A stretch of 64,000 bases of DNA from Marilutibacter penaei. Lineage in GTDB: Bacteria > Pseudomonadota > Gammaproteobacteria > Xanthomonadales > Xanthomonadaceae. Made by a program: the position numbers and the translations under genes. The notes beneath the pieces were generated by a model that was not told the origin of the DNA, did no database searches, and saw nothing but the letters and a program-made list of their open reading frames with translations. This document shows, piece after piece, positions 16,103 to 26,138 of the stretch. Position 1 is the stretch's first letter, and every line of letters starts with the position of its first letter. Location: NCBI RefSeq assembly GCF_014145395.1, contig NZ_JACHTE010000002.1, positions 1 to 64,000 on the forward strand, written 5' to 3'.

Positions 16103-17008
16103 TCAGATCGACACGTCCCGGCTGACCCGTTCCACCTGCCAGCGGCCGTCGACCCGACGCAGTTCCAGCGTCCGGTAGGTGGCGAAGCTGCGGTGGTGGT
16201 AGGCCACGAAGTCGACCGCACCCGCGTCCGCGGAGGTCGGGCGGAACCAGGCCACGTCCACCATCAGCGCCGGCAGGCCGCTGGCGGCATGGGTGCTGCC
16301 CTCGGCCTCGTCGGCATTGCGCACGCAGTTCGACGCGGACACCAGCCGCAGCGCGCTGTCGGCCGGCAGGCCTGCCTGCAGCGACTGGATCAGCGCCGCC
16401 GGGGCGTCGCGGCCGTCGATCGACAGGCAGGCGATGTCGAGGCGCGCCTGGCCGAGTTCGTGCGCGAACACCGCTTCGGCGACCGGCAGGATCGTCGGCT
16501 GCGCGCTGCCGTCGAAGGGTGCTTGCGGCTCGGCCGGGAAGCCTTCGCTCGCCCGGTCCGGTGTCGGTGCCACGGGCAGGGCCGCCGGGGCATCGGTCGC
16601 CTGCGGGCGCTGGCGGACCATCTGCACCGCCATCACGCCGGCCGCGATCAGCAGGCCGACCAGCAGCGCGTACTTGATCCGCGCGATGCGCTGGCTACGC
16701 CGGTCCGCCTGCACCTGCGCCTCGTCCTGTTCGCGGAAGCTGGCGACGAAGCTGTCGCGGTGGCGGGTCGAGTCGATCAGACCAGCCTCGCGCAGGATCT
16801 CGCGGGCGCGCACCTGGTCCTCGGACTGGATGACCCACACCGCGGCCTGTTCGCCGGCATCGGCGCCGCCGCCATAGCTGAAGGTGCGGCGGCGGTTGCC
16901 GCGGTAGGAACGGCCGTTGGTGATCCGTACCTCGATGCCGTCGTCCTCGAGCAGCCGGGCGACCGCCTCGACGTTCTCCAGACGCGGACTGGTGAAGACC
17001 TGGCGCAT
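16103..17008 (-). CDS. DUF2007-containing single-pass membrane protein
   Basis: 301 residues. The N-terminus MRQVFTSPRLENVEAVARLL with GIEVRITNGRSYRG is the DUF2007 (putative signal-transducing) domain, ending near residue 85 with a helix like EDQVRAREILREAG. One transmembrane helix follows at about 115-133 (YALLVGLLIAAGVMAVQMV), then a Pro/Ala-rich linker and a second globular region of about 150 residues with two Cys (DIACLSIDG, ASNCVRN), probably periplasmic. Xanthomonas homologues are often labelled pathogenicity-like protein (from memory). The ATG overlaps the tesB stop (TGATG), so it is coupled to tesB. Function unknown. Confidence 0.7.
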   Translation of the reverse strand: MRQVFTSPRLENVEAVARLLEDDGIEVRITNGRSYRGNRRRTFSYGGGADAGEQAAVWVIQSEDQVRAREILREAGLIDSTRHRDSFVASFREQDEAQVQADRRSQRIARIKYALLVGLLIAAGVMAVQMVRQRPQATDAPAALPVAPTPDRASEGFPAEPQAPFDGSAQPTILPVAEAVFAHELGQARLDIACLSIDGRDAPAALIQSLQAGLPADSALRLVSASNCVRNADEAEGSTHAASGLPALMVDVAWFRPTSADAGAVDFVAYHHRSFATYRTLELRRVDGRWQVERVSRDVSI

Positions 17009-17904
17009 CAGTCTTTCGCCGGGACGTGCTGCGCGGCCGCCGCGTCGGCGACCACGCGGATCAGGCCTTCCTGCGCAGTGCTGGCGACCAGCCGGCCCTG
17101 CAGGTCGAAGATCTGCCCACGGGCCAGACCGCGCCCGGCCTGTGCGCTGGGGCTGTCGATCGAGTACAGCAGCCACTCGTCCGCGCGGAACGGACGGTGG
17201 AACCACAGCGCATGGTCGAGCGACGCCATCTGCACGTTCGGCTGGTAGTAGCTGATGCCATGCGGGAAGGTCGCGGTACCGAGCAGGTGGAAGTCCGAGG
17301 CGTAGGCCAGCAGCGCCCGGTGCAGTTCCGGTCCGTCGCCGACCTTCTCGGCGAGGCGGAACCAGACCTGCTGGTAGGGCGGGCGCTTGGGCGGGTTGAG
17401 TTCGTCCCTCGGATAGACGTGGCGGAACTCGAACGGGCCGCCGCGCGACAGCCAGCGCTGGATCTTGGTCGGCAGGGTCGCCATCACCTTCTCCGGCACC
17501 GGCGGCGCCGGGGCGATGTCCTCCGGCCGCGGCACCTCGGGTGCCGACAGCTGGTGCTCGGCGCCGCCTTCACCCTTCTGGAACGAGGCGGCGAGGAAGA
17601 AGATCGGCTGGCCGTGCTGGATCGCGGTGACCCGCCGCACCGAGAAGCTGCCGCCGTCGCGGGTGCGGTCGACCTGGTAGACGATCGGCGCGTTGATGTC
17701 GCCGGCCTTCAGGAAATACGCGTGCAGCGAGTGCGCCGCCCGGGCGTCCTTCATCGTCGCCTGCGCCGCCGAGAGCGCCTGGCCCAGCACCTGTCCGCCG
17801 AACACGTACTTGGTGCCGATGTCGCGGCTCTGGCCGCGGAACAGGTTGTCCTCGAGGCGTTCGAGCGACAGCAGTTCGATCAGTTCGGCGACGGGAGAGC
17901 TCAT
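17008..17904 (-). CDS. tesB: Acyl-CoA thioesterase II
   Basis: 298 residues with the tandem hot-dog fold of TesB. Signatures are ELLSLERLEDNLFRGQSRDI at the N-terminus, YVFGGQVLGQALSAAQATM, SLHAYFLKAGD, and the second half SDFHLLGTATFPHGI, MASLDHALWFHRPFRADEWL and GRGLARGQIFDLQGRLVAST. The catalytic triad of E. coli TesB (Asp, Ser/Thr, Gln) corresponds to the SLDHALWFH and ARGQIF positions. It hydrolyses medium- to long-chain acyl-CoA to free acid and CoA. The ATG at 17904 gives the family length. Confidence 0.93.
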   Translation of the reverse strand: MSSPVAELIELLSLERLEDNLFRGQSRDIGTKYVFGGQVLGQALSAAQATMKDARAAHSLHAYFLKAGDINAPIVYQVDRTRDGGSFSVRRVTAIQHGQPIFFLAASFQKGEGGAEHQLSAPEVPRPEDIAPAPPVPEKVMATLPTKIQRWLSRGGPFEFRHVYPRDELNPPKRPPYQQVWFRLAEKVGDGPELHRALLAYASDFHLLGTATFPHGISYYQPNVQMASLDHALWFHRPFRADEWLLYSIDSPSAQAGRGLARGQIFDLQGRLVASTAQEGLIRVVADAAAAQHVPAKD

Positions 17905-17960
17905 GCAGGCGGGGTGCGGCGGAAAAGGCGGGCCAGTGTAGCCCGGATGGCCGACGTGCT

Positions 17961-18527
17961 TCAGTCGCCCTGCCAGCGCCGCAGCGACGTCTTCGCCAGC
18001 ACCGCGTCCCATGGGAACAGCGGCCCCGGGTCGCGCTTGCGGCGCACCCGGCGCGTGGGGTCGTCGCTGGCCTCCACCTCGGTGGTGTCCAGGTCTTCGT
18101 GGCCGGCGATCAGGCGCAGCGCCGGCAGGACCCCGCACAGGTGCCCGAGCAACGCGTCCAGGCGTTCGAGCTGGGCGTCGGTGTAGGGCTCGTCCATCGC
18201 CTGGTGGCCGGCGGCCAGCCAGTCCGGGTAGCGCCCGGTGTTGACCAGTTCGATGCCGACCGAGCGCGGGTTGTAGCCGCGCGTGTGGTGGGCGGTGCGC
18301 GCCAGCGGCACCCATTGTTCGATCCGGCCGTCGCGGTCGATGTAGAAGTGCCCGCTGTTGCCGGTGCCGCTGTCCGGGTAGAGCACGCGTTCGCCGTACT
18401 CGCGCGCGGTGGCCAGGTCGGGCAGTTCGGTGCAGTGGATGACCACCAGGTCGATGGCCTCGTGAACGCGCGCCTGCAGCGCGGTTTCGTAGGGCAGGGG
18501 ACGGTGGACGAGGGGCAGGGCCGGCAT
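17961..18527 (-). CDS. N-acetylmuramoyl-L-alanine amidase, AmpD-like (Amidase_2)
   Basis: 188 residues without a signal peptide, so cytoplasmic. The zinc ligands can be placed at VVIHCTE (His 32), SVGIELVNTGR with the preceding HH pair of ARTAHHTRGYN, and the C-terminal DPGPLFPWD block that holds the third ligand in AmpD. The GHEDLD segment matches the conserved AmpD GHSDI-type motif. It should cleave the lactyl-amide bond of 1,6-anhydro-muropeptides during cell wall recycling. Whether it is the true AmpD regulating beta-lactamase or a paralogue cannot be decided here. It follows the tesB direction and is divergent from the MOSC gene. Confidence 0.82.
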   Translation of the reverse strand: MPALPLVHRPLPYETALQARVHEAIDLVVIHCTELPDLATAREYGERVLYPDSGTGNSGHFYIDRDGRIEQWVPLARTAHHTRGYNPRSVGIELVNTGRYPDWLAAGHQAMDEPYTDAQLERLDALLGHLCGVLPALRLIAGHEDLDTTEVEASDDPTRRVRRKRDPGPLFPWDAVLAKTSLRRWQGD

Positions 18528-18599
18528 GGGCCGGATGCTACCATTCGCCCCCGGCCGGACTGCGCGCGCTGCAGCCCGGCGACCCGCCCGGAGCCCGTG

Positions 18600-19133
18600 A
18601 TGACCCTGCCGCCCGCCGACTCCATGCTCGGCCAGCTGATGGCCCGCCTGCCGCGTGCCGGCCGGGTCGAATGGATCGGCCTGCGGCCCGCGCGCGACGT
18701 GCCGATGCAGGCGGTGGCAGTGGCCGACGCGACGGCCGGCGCCGGCCTGTCCGGCGACCGCTACGGCGGCGGCAGCGGCAAGCGCGGCGTCACTCTCATC
18801 CAGGCCGAGCACCTGCCGGCGATCGCCGCGCTGGCCGGACATGCCGACGTGGCCCCGGCCACCCTGCGCCGCAACCTCGTCGTGTCCGGCATCCCGCTGG
18901 CCGCGCTCAAGGGCCGACGCTTCCGCATTGGCGATGTCGTTTTGGAGGGCACCGAGGACTGCGATCCGTGTTCGCGCATGGAGTGCGCCCTCGGCCCCGG
19001 CGGCTTCAATGCCATGCGCGGCATGGGCGGTCTGTGCGCGCGCATCGTCGAAGGCGGCACGCTGGCGGTCGGTGCGCCGGTCGAGGCGCTGCCGGTCGAT
19101 GCTGAGGAAGTCGATGTGGAAGCGGGGCGCTGA
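18600..19133 (+). CDS. MOSC domain protein
   Basis: 177 residues. After a short helix (MLGQLMARLPRAGRVEWIGL), the MOSC fold shows as GLSGDRYGGGSGKRGVTLIQ, LRRNLVVSGIPLAALKGRRF, IGDVVLEGTEDCDPCSRME and GGLCARIVEGGTLAVGAPV. The Cys of the DCDPC motif is near the position of the molybdenum-cofactor or sulfur-carrying Cys in MOSC proteins. It is likely a sulfur-transfer or Moco-binding protein, substrate unknown (YiiM-related proteins reduce N-hydroxylated bases). The frame is open upstream, but the ATG at 18600 matches the domain. It begins the MOSC / hydrolase / rlmKL unit. Confidence 0.82.
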   Translation: MTLPPADSMLGQLMARLPRAGRVEWIGLRPARDVPMQAVAVADATAGAGLSGDRYGGGSGKRGVTLIQAEHLPAIAALAGHADVAPATLRRNLVVSGIPLAALKGRRFRIGDVVLEGTEDCDPCSRMECALGPGGFNAMRGMGGLCARIVEGGTLAVGAPVEALPVDAEEVDVEAGR

Positions 19134-19134
19134 C

Positions 19135-19673
19135 ATGCGCGGGCACTGCATCCTGTCCCACGGGTTCGAGAGCGGCCCGGACGCCACCAAGGTGACCGCG
19201 CTGGCCGAGGCCGCCGAACACCTCGGCTGGACCCACGACCGCCCCGACTACACCGACCTCGACGCGAAGCGCGAGGTCAGCGAGGTGGGCGACGTCGCCG
19301 CCCGCCTGGAGCGCCTGCTCGGCCTGGCCCGGGCCGCCGCCGCACGCGGGCCGCTGGTGCTGGCCGGTTCCAGCCTGGGTGCATGGATTTCCGGCCGCGT
19401 GTCGCTGCAGGTGCCGGTCGCCGGCCTGTTCCTGATGGCGCCGCCGGTAAGCATGGGTCGCGCGCCGGCGATCGACGCCGCCGACGTGCCGCTGTCGATC
19501 GTCCACGGCTGGCACGACGAACTGATCCCGGCCGCCGACGTCGTCGCCTGGGCGGCGCAGCGCAGCGCCCGCCTGCTGCTGGTCGACGACAGCCATCGCC
19601 TGGCGGCGCATGTCGACACCAGCGCCGGCGCCTTCGCCGCGCTGCTGCGTTCGCTGGGCCGCCGCGAGGACGC

Positions 19674-19677
<4 letters not shown>
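19135..19677 (+). CDS. Small alpha/beta hydrolase
   Basis: 180 residues. The N-terminal [20 protein letters not shown] resembles the oxyanion part of the fold. The nucleophile elbow is [12 protein letters not shown] (Ser 77-78 region), the acid is probably the Asp in [12 protein letters not shown], and the catalytic His is in [10 protein letters not shown]. The size and motif pattern match the YqiA/RBBP9-like small hydrolases. The substrate is unknown. It begins one base after the MOSC stop and its TGA overlaps the rlmKL ATG, so all three genes form one operon. Confidence 0.82.
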
Positions 19678-21857
<2,180 letters not shown>

Positions 21858-21872
21858 GGCCGGGTGCGGCGG

Positions 21873-22166
21873 GTTCGGCGCCCGGAGCGTCGAGGTCGGA
21901 ACGCGGAGCTGCAGGGTCGGGACCCCGGAGTGTCGAGGTCGGAGCTCGGGGCTTCAGGGTCGGGGCCCCGGAGTGTCGAGGTCGGAACCCGGAGCTTCAG
22001 GGTCGGGACCTCGGAACGTCGAGGTCGGAACCCGGGGCTTCAGGGTCGGGACCTCGGAAGGTCGAGGTCGGAACCCGGAGCTTCAGGGTCGGGGCCTCGG
22101 AACGTCGAGGTCGGAACCCGAAGCTTCAGGGTCGGGGCCTCGGAACGTCGAGGTTGGAACTCGACG
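21873..22166. repeat. 43-bp tandem repeat (minisatellite), about 6.5 units
   Basis: Units begin with GTCGAGGTCGGAAC at 21889, 21932, 21975, 22018, 22061 and 22104, with a partial at 22147, giving an exact 43-bp period. Each unit also contains GAGCTTCAGGGTCGGG and CCTCGGA. Units differ by one to five bases. 43 is not divisible by three, so this is not a coding repeat; all three frames are open only because of base composition. The GAGGTC and GACCTC halves of successive units are complementary, so the array can fold into serial hairpins. The gap 21858-22418 holds this array and the upstream region of the pirin gene. Confidence 0.93.
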
Positions 22167-22308
22167 CGACCTGCCGGGCTCCCGGCCTTTCCCGGACGAC
22201 GGAACGCCACGGAAACGGAGGCTGCGGGGGCGCCCGCCAGGCCTGCCGGCTCGCCCCTTCGCCCGCATGGGCCTTCATGTTGACCGCAATCTCCAGAAAT
22301 CGACGCGA

Positions 22309-22328
22309 TCGTTGCATCGATGGAACGA
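22309..22328 (+). promoter_or_regulatory. Imperfect palindrome upstream of the pirin gene
   Basis: TCGTTGCATCGATGGAACGA has complementary ends (TCGTT/AACGA) and a central ATCGAT. It lies about 90 bases before the pirin start and 24 bases after a TTGACC (22280-22285) that could be a -35 box. The shape would suit a LysR- or TetR-type operator. No regulator is encoded next to it, so this is a weak call. Confidence 0.3.
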
Positions 22329-22418
22329 ACTGCCGCTCCAGGCGCACGTCCGAGGCCCCGAAGAAGGCGCATCCTTGCCCCAACGCCACTCCCGGCGAAC
22401 GCATCTGGAGGCCACCCC

Positions 22419-23276
22419 ATGAACACCCCCGCGCCCCGCAATGCCCGCGTCAACCGCACGGTCCAGGGCCAGGCGGCCTCGGACGGTGCCGGCGTCCGCC
22501 TGACCCGCGTGATCGGCGGCCCGGCGCTGCCGGACCTCGATCCGTTCCTGCTGCTGGACGAGTTCGGCACCGACCGGCCCGAGGACTACCTGGCCGGCTT
22601 CCCGGACCATCCGCACCGCGGCTTCGAGACGGTCACCTACATGCTCGACGGCCGCATGCGCCACCGCGACAATCACGGCAACGAGGGCGTGCTGGTCCCC
22701 GGCAGCGTGCAGTGGATGACCGCCGGCCGTGGCCTGGTGCACTCGGAGATGCCCGAGCAGGAGGAGGGCCGCATGCGCGGTTTCCAGCTGTGGGTGAACC
22801 TGCCGGCGCGCGACAAGATGACGGCGCCGAAGTACCAGGAGTTCGCGCCCGAGCGGATCCCGCAGGTGGCGCCGGCGCCGGGCGTGTCGGTCAAGGTGAT
22901 CGCAGGCGAGGTCGACGGCACCGCCGGGCCGATCGTGCAGCCGGCGACCGATCCGCTGTATCTCGACATCGCGCTCGAGCCGGGCGTGGCCTGGACGCAC
23001 GACCTGCCGGAAGGGCACAGCGCGTTCGCGTATGCCTACGAGGGCGATGCGAACGTGGGCGAGGGCGACGAGGCCCGCGCGCTGCCGTCGCGGACGCTGG
23101 CGGTGCTGGGCGGCGGCGAGCGGCTGGTGCTGGCCGCCGGCGATGCGGGCGCGCGGCTGATCCTGGTGGCCGGGCGCCCGCTGCGCGAACCGGTGGCCCG
23201 CCACGGCCCGTTCGTGATGAACACGAAGCAGGAAATCATGCAGGCCTTCGTCGATTACCAGGAAGGCCGGTTCTGA
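22419..23276 (+). CDS. Pirin family protein (first of two)
   Basis: 285 residues, bicupin fold. The metal ligands of pirins are present: H64 and H66 in FPDHPHRGFETVTYMLDG, and H108 and E110 in MTAGRGLVHSEMPEQ. The second cupin follows with GVSVKVIAGEVDGTAGPI and DIALEPGVAWTHDLPEGHSA. Some bacterial pirins are quercetin dioxygenases and others modulate metabolism; which applies here cannot be told. The ATG at 22419 has a TGGAG ribosome site; upstream in-frame codons encode an Arg/Pro-rich stretch that is not conserved-looking. A second, clearly different pirin is encoded at 25.2-26.1 kb. Confidence 0.9.
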   Translation: MNTPAPRNARVNRTVQGQAASDGAGVRLTRVIGGPALPDLDPFLLLDEFGTDRPEDYLAGFPDHPHRGFETVTYMLDGRMRHRDNHGNEGVLVPGSVQWMTAGRGLVHSEMPEQEEGRMRGFQLWVNLPARDKMTAPKYQEFAPERIPQVAPAPGVSVKVIAGEVDGTAGPIVQPATDPLYLDIALEPGVAWTHDLPEGHSAFAYAYEGDANVGEGDEARALPSRTLAVLGGGERLVLAAGDAGARLILVAGRPLREPVARHGPFVMNTKQEIMQAFVDYQEGRF

Positions 23277-23304
23277 AGTCGGGGGGCGACGCTTTCGGCA
23301 GTTG

Positions 23305-23600
23305 AGGGTTGATCGCTTCGGATGGAGGCGCCGCCGGCCGGGATGGGGGTTGCTGCGCCCTCCTGACGACGTCCTGTCTTCAAGTCGGGTCGCCGGACGT
23401 CCTGTCCGGCTCTCCGCAACCCCCATCCCGTCGATCGGCGCCTTCAGCGACCGTGGGGGTCCAGGCTTCGGGTGCTTTTTTGAAAGCGCGAGCCTGGTTG
23501 CCTAGAGGGGGTGGCTCAGGGACTTGCGTGACCGTGCGCGGCATGGATGCCGCGCCCGAGCCTCCAGGGACGGATTCACGGCGTGTCACGCGAGATCCTG
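23305..23600 (+). repeat. Dispersed structured repeat, copy B (extended form)
   Basis: This fills most of the 424-base gap 23277-23700 between the convergent pirin and aqpZ genes; no gene is seen in the gap. It holds the 92-nt core (23339-23430), the shared middle block (CGCCTTCAGCGACCGTGG), and the palindrome GCGCGGCATGGATGCCGCGC at 23536-23555 preceded by GCGTGACCGT, as in copy A. The end block CACGGCGTGTCACGCG near 23578-23593 is also shared. Direction is opposite to copy A. Confidence 0.87.
23339..23430 (+). repeat. Core of repeat copy B: outer 15-nt arms and apical hairpin
   Basis: Perfect arms CGGGATGGGGGTTGC (23339-23353) and GCAACCCCCATCCCG (23416-23430) enclose a 7-bp apical hairpin GCCGGAC-GTCCT-GTCCGGC (23392-23410). 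The word GACGTCCTGTC occurs twice inside the core. Confidence 0.92.
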
Positions 23601-23649
23601 GGGCACCCCCTCTTTCCGCGTTCTTCACCGCAGACGCAGCATCACCCAC

Positions 23650-23679
23650 AAAAAAGGCCGCACCCGAGGATGCGGCCTT
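23650..23679 (-). terminator. Intrinsic terminator of aqpZ
   Basis: On the minus strand, 22 bases after the aqpZ stop, a 9-bp stem AAGGCCGCA/TGCGGCCTT (23654-23679, 8-base loop) is followed by a run of T (AAAAA on the plus strand at 23650-23655). Confidence 0.88.
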
Positions 23680-23700
23680 CGTGTATCACCGAGAAAAGGC

Positions 23701-24435
23701 TCAGCCGTGTCCGGTGATCTCCGGGCGCTCCGGGCCGATCCACTTGTAGAGCATGCCGCCGATCAGGCCGCCGAGGATCGGTGCGACCCAGAACAGCCAC
23801 AGCTGCGAGATCGCCCCCGAGCCGGCGAACAGGGCCACGCCGGTCGAGCGTGCCGGGTTCACCGAGGTGTTGGTCACCGGGATGCTGATCAGGTGGATCA
23901 GGGTCAGCGCCAGGCCGATCGCGATGGGCGCGAAGCCCGCCGGCGCGCGGCTGTGGGTGGCGCCCATGATCACCACCAGGAACATCGCCGTCAGCACCAC
24001 CTCGCACAGGAACGCCGCCGCCGCCGAGTAGCCGCCGGGGGACAGGTCGCCGAAGCCGTTGCTGGCGAAGTTGCCGGCCGAGGACGGGTCCGACGCGAAG
24101 GCCGGCGACCCGCTGGCGATCTGCCACAGGATGAAGCCGGCGAACAGGCCGCCCAGCACCTGCGCGATCACGTAGGGCGCCAGGTCGCGGGCCGGGAAGC
24201 GCCCGCCGGCCCACAGGCCGAAGCTCACCGCCGGGTTGAAGTGGCCGCCGGAGATGTGGCCGAACGCATAGGCGCCGGTCAGCACGGTCAGGCCGAAGGC
24301 GAAGGACACGCCGAGGAAGGCGATGCCCAGTGGATTGCCGTCACCGCCGAAGTTGGCGGCCAGCACGGCGCTGCCGCAACCGCCGAGCACCAGCCAGAAC
24401 GTGCCGATGAACTCGGCCGCGAGTCGCTTGATCAT
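23701..24435 (-). CDS. aqpZ: Aquaporin Z
   Basis: 244 residues with six transmembrane helices and two half-helices. Both NPA boxes are present: [14 protein letters not shown] (residues ~63) and [15 protein letters not shown] (residues ~190). The residues around them (His in SGGH; Arg after the second [13 protein letters not shown] near the N-terminus) match water-specific AqpZ rather than glycerol facilitators. It carries water across the inner membrane in osmotic adjustment. The ATG at 24435 has a GGAGGG ribosome site; the upstream in-frame ATG adds an unlikely 11 residues. It stands as a single gene with its own terminator. Confidence 0.94.
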   Translation of the reverse strand: MIKRLAAEFIGTFWLVLGGCGSAVLAANFGGDGNPLGIAFLGVSFAFGLTVLTGAYAFGHISGGHFNPAVSFGLWAGGRFPARDLAPYVIAQVLGGLFAGFILWQIASGSPAFASDPSSAGNFASNGFGDLSPGGYSAAAAFLCEVVLTAMFLVVIMGATHSRAPAGFAPIAIGLALTLIHLISIPVTNTSVNPARSTGVALFAGSGAISQLWLFWVAPILGGLIGGMLYKWIGPERPEITGHG

Positions 24436-24553
24436 GGAACCCTCCCCGGTCATTGGATTGAATGCCACCGGGCACGGCCCGGGGCGCGTTCAAGGTGCAG
24501 TGGGGAACGTTGCGGCGAGGTGAAGGACGGCGGAGCGTGGCCGTGCGCGCACG

Positions 24554-24582
24554 AAAACGCGCCGCCCCAAGGGACGGCGCGT
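24554..24582 (-). terminator. Probable intrinsic terminator after the small exported protein gene
   Basis: On the minus strand, 13 bases past the stop at 24596, an 8-bp stem ACGCGCCG/CGGCGCGT (24557-24582) with an inner CCC-AA-GGG is followed by TTTT and then GC-rich sequence. The U-run is short. Confidence 0.65.
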
Positions 24583-24595
24583 CGAAAGGTCGTGC

Positions 24596-25051
24596 TTAGT
24601 TGCTGCTGAGCTGGCTGGGATTGAACTGCAGCTGCTCGGCGGCGCCGATGGCCTGCTGCAGCCGCTGTTCGTCCTCGGCCTGGATCCAGATGTGCGCCAT
24701 GCGGTCCGGCCCGGCCTTCACCAGCGTCTCGCGCGCGACGATGTCGGGCTTGCCGGCCAGCTCGGTGCGATACCAGTGGATCTCGTGGCCGTCGATGCGA
24801 CTCTCTTCCTCGCGATCACCGCGCTTGGGCTCGAATGCGGGCTTCGCCGCGATGTACATGCCGAAGGCTTCGCTGCCATCGGCGCGCAATGCACGGCAGA
24901 AGTCGGCGTCGCCCGCCTGGCTGTACTCCCAGCTCAGGCCGGTGCTCGCCGGCAGCATCGGGCAACCGCCAGCTGCGTCCTGCGCGTGACCCTGTCCCCA
25001 CGTGGCGATTGCCAGCAGGCCCATCGCCAAGGCGATACGTGACGTGTTCAT
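24596..25051 (-). CDS. Small exported protein of unknown function
   Basis: 151 residues with a signal peptide (SRIALAMGLLAIATWGQGHA, cleavage probably after HAQ or GHA). The mature part has two Cys (GGCPMLP and ADFCRAL) that could form a disulfide, a central charged region (PKRGDREEESRIDGHEIHWY) and an ending EQLQFNPSQLSSN. I recognise no family. It seems monocistronic, with a terminator downstream and 140 non-coding bases upstream before the second pirin gene. A periplasmic location is likely; function cannot be assigned. Confidence 0.65.
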   Translation of the reverse strand: MNTSRIALAMGLLAIATWGQGHAQDAAGGCPMLPASTGLSWEYSQAGDADFCRALRADGSEAFGMYIAAKPAFEPKRGDREEESRIDGHEIHWYRTELAGKPDIVARETLVKAGPDRMAHIWIQAEDEQRLQQAIGAAEQLQFNPSQLSSN

Positions 25052-25103
25052 CGGATACCCCCTGATTTTGCCGCCAGTTACGGCTTGACTCCCACGGCCC
25101 GAC

Positions 25104-25130
25104 CATATAGCAACTTCGGGGGATTGACAA
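25104..25130 (-). promoter_or_regulatory. Possible promoter of the small exported protein gene
   Basis: On the minus strand TTGTCA (25125-25130) and TATATG (25104-25109) are separated by 15 bases in an AT-richer patch, about 53 bases before the start codon. The spacing is short, so the call is tentative. Confidence 0.35.
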
Positions 25131-25190
25131 ACTGAACGGGATATTGTTTCGCCTGTGACCAGTTTGCCCCGTCGCGCCCGCCGCACGGGA

Positions 25191-26051
25191 TCAACGCCGG
25201 GGCAGGGGAATCCGCTCGTCGTCGTCGACCACCTCGCCGAAGCGCCCGGCCTCCCAGTCGTCCTTGGCCTGCTCGATGCGCTCCTTGGAGCTGGACACGA
25301 AGTTCCACCACAGGTGGCGCGGGCCGTCCAGCGGTTCGCCGCCGAGCAGCATGGCCTTGAGGGGCGTCTTCGCTCGCAGCCGGGGCGCGGTGCCGCGGTC
25401 GAGCACGACCAGGTGCTTGTCCGGGATGTCGGCACCGTCCAGCTGGGCCTCGCCCTCAAGGACGTAGAGCGCGCGCTCGGGGTGGCTGGCGGGCAGGGCG
25501 AGTTCCGCGTCGGGCTCGAGGTCGATCGCGACGTAGAGGGTGTCCGAGAACACCCGCACCGGCGATTCCTCGCCGAAGCCGCGCCCGGCGACGATGCGCC
25601 GCCAGCTGCCATCGCCGCGCTGTTCGGGCAGGGTCGCGGCGGCGTGGTGGAAAAACGAGGGCGGGGCTTCCTCGTCGCCGCGGGGCAGGGCGACCCAGGT
25701 CTGCATGCCGTGCAGCGGGTGCTCGCCTTCGCGCAGCACCGTGGGCGTGCGCTCGGAATGCGCGATGCCGCGGCCGGCGGTCATCCAGTTCACGTCGCCG
25801 GGATTGATGTCCTGCACGCTGCCGAGCGTGTCGCGGTGGGTGATGCGGCCCGACCACAGGAAGGTCACCGTGGCCAGCCCGATGTGCGGGTGGGGGCGCA
25901 CGTCGATGCCGGTCCCGGGTTCGAACACGGCCGGACCGATGTGGTCGACGAAGACGAAGGGCCCGACGCTGCGGGCCTGGATCGACGGGACCGCGCGGCG
26001 GACCTGGAAGCCGCCGAGGTCATGGATGCGGGGACTGACGATCACGGTCAT
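25191..26051 (-). CDS. Pirin family protein (second, different subfamily)
   Basis: 286 residues. Metal ligands fit H54 and H56 (VRPHPHIGLATVTFLWSG), H98 and E100 (MTAGRGIAHSERTPT). A C-terminal pirin domain follows (ESPVRVFSDTLYVAIDLEPD, ALYVLEGEAQLDG) and the protein ends in the typical DDWEAGRFGEVVDDDERIPL. Compared with the first pirin it has a complete C-terminal pirin domain, so the two are distant paralogues, not a recent duplication. Function may be dioxygenase-like or regulatory. It is transcribed away from the histidine phosphatase region in the same direction, 87 bases apart. Confidence 0.9.
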   Translation of the reverse strand: MTVIVSPRIHDLGGFQVRRAVPSIQARSVGPFVFVDHIGPAVFEPGTGIDVRPHPHIGLATVTFLWSGRITHRDTLGSVQDINPGDVNWMTAGRGIAHSERTPTVLREGEHPLHGMQTWVALPRGDEEAPPSFFHHAAATLPEQRGDGSWRRIVAGRGFGEESPVRVFSDTLYVAIDLEPDAELALPASHPERALYVLEGEAQLDGADIPDKHLVVLDRGTAPRLRAKTPLKAMLLGGEPLDGPRHLWWNFVSSSKERIEQAKDDWEAGRFGEVVDDDERIPLPRR

Positions 26052-26138
26052 CGCTGCGCTCCGGTGCCGGGGGTGCCCAGCATGGCACCGGCCGGGCGAA
26101 AACGCCGTGCCGGTGGCGCGACGCTGCGTTGCGCCCGC

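Noticed and set aside
21864-22283. Open frames through the 43-bp repeat coding for Arg/Gly/Ser-rich repeats
   Set aside because: The period is not a multiple of three and all frames are open at once, so the repeats are not selected as protein.
23305-23600. Insertion sequence or MITE
   Set aside because: There is no transposase frame and I see no clear target duplication; the paired changes in the stems between copies are better explained by a structured repeat.
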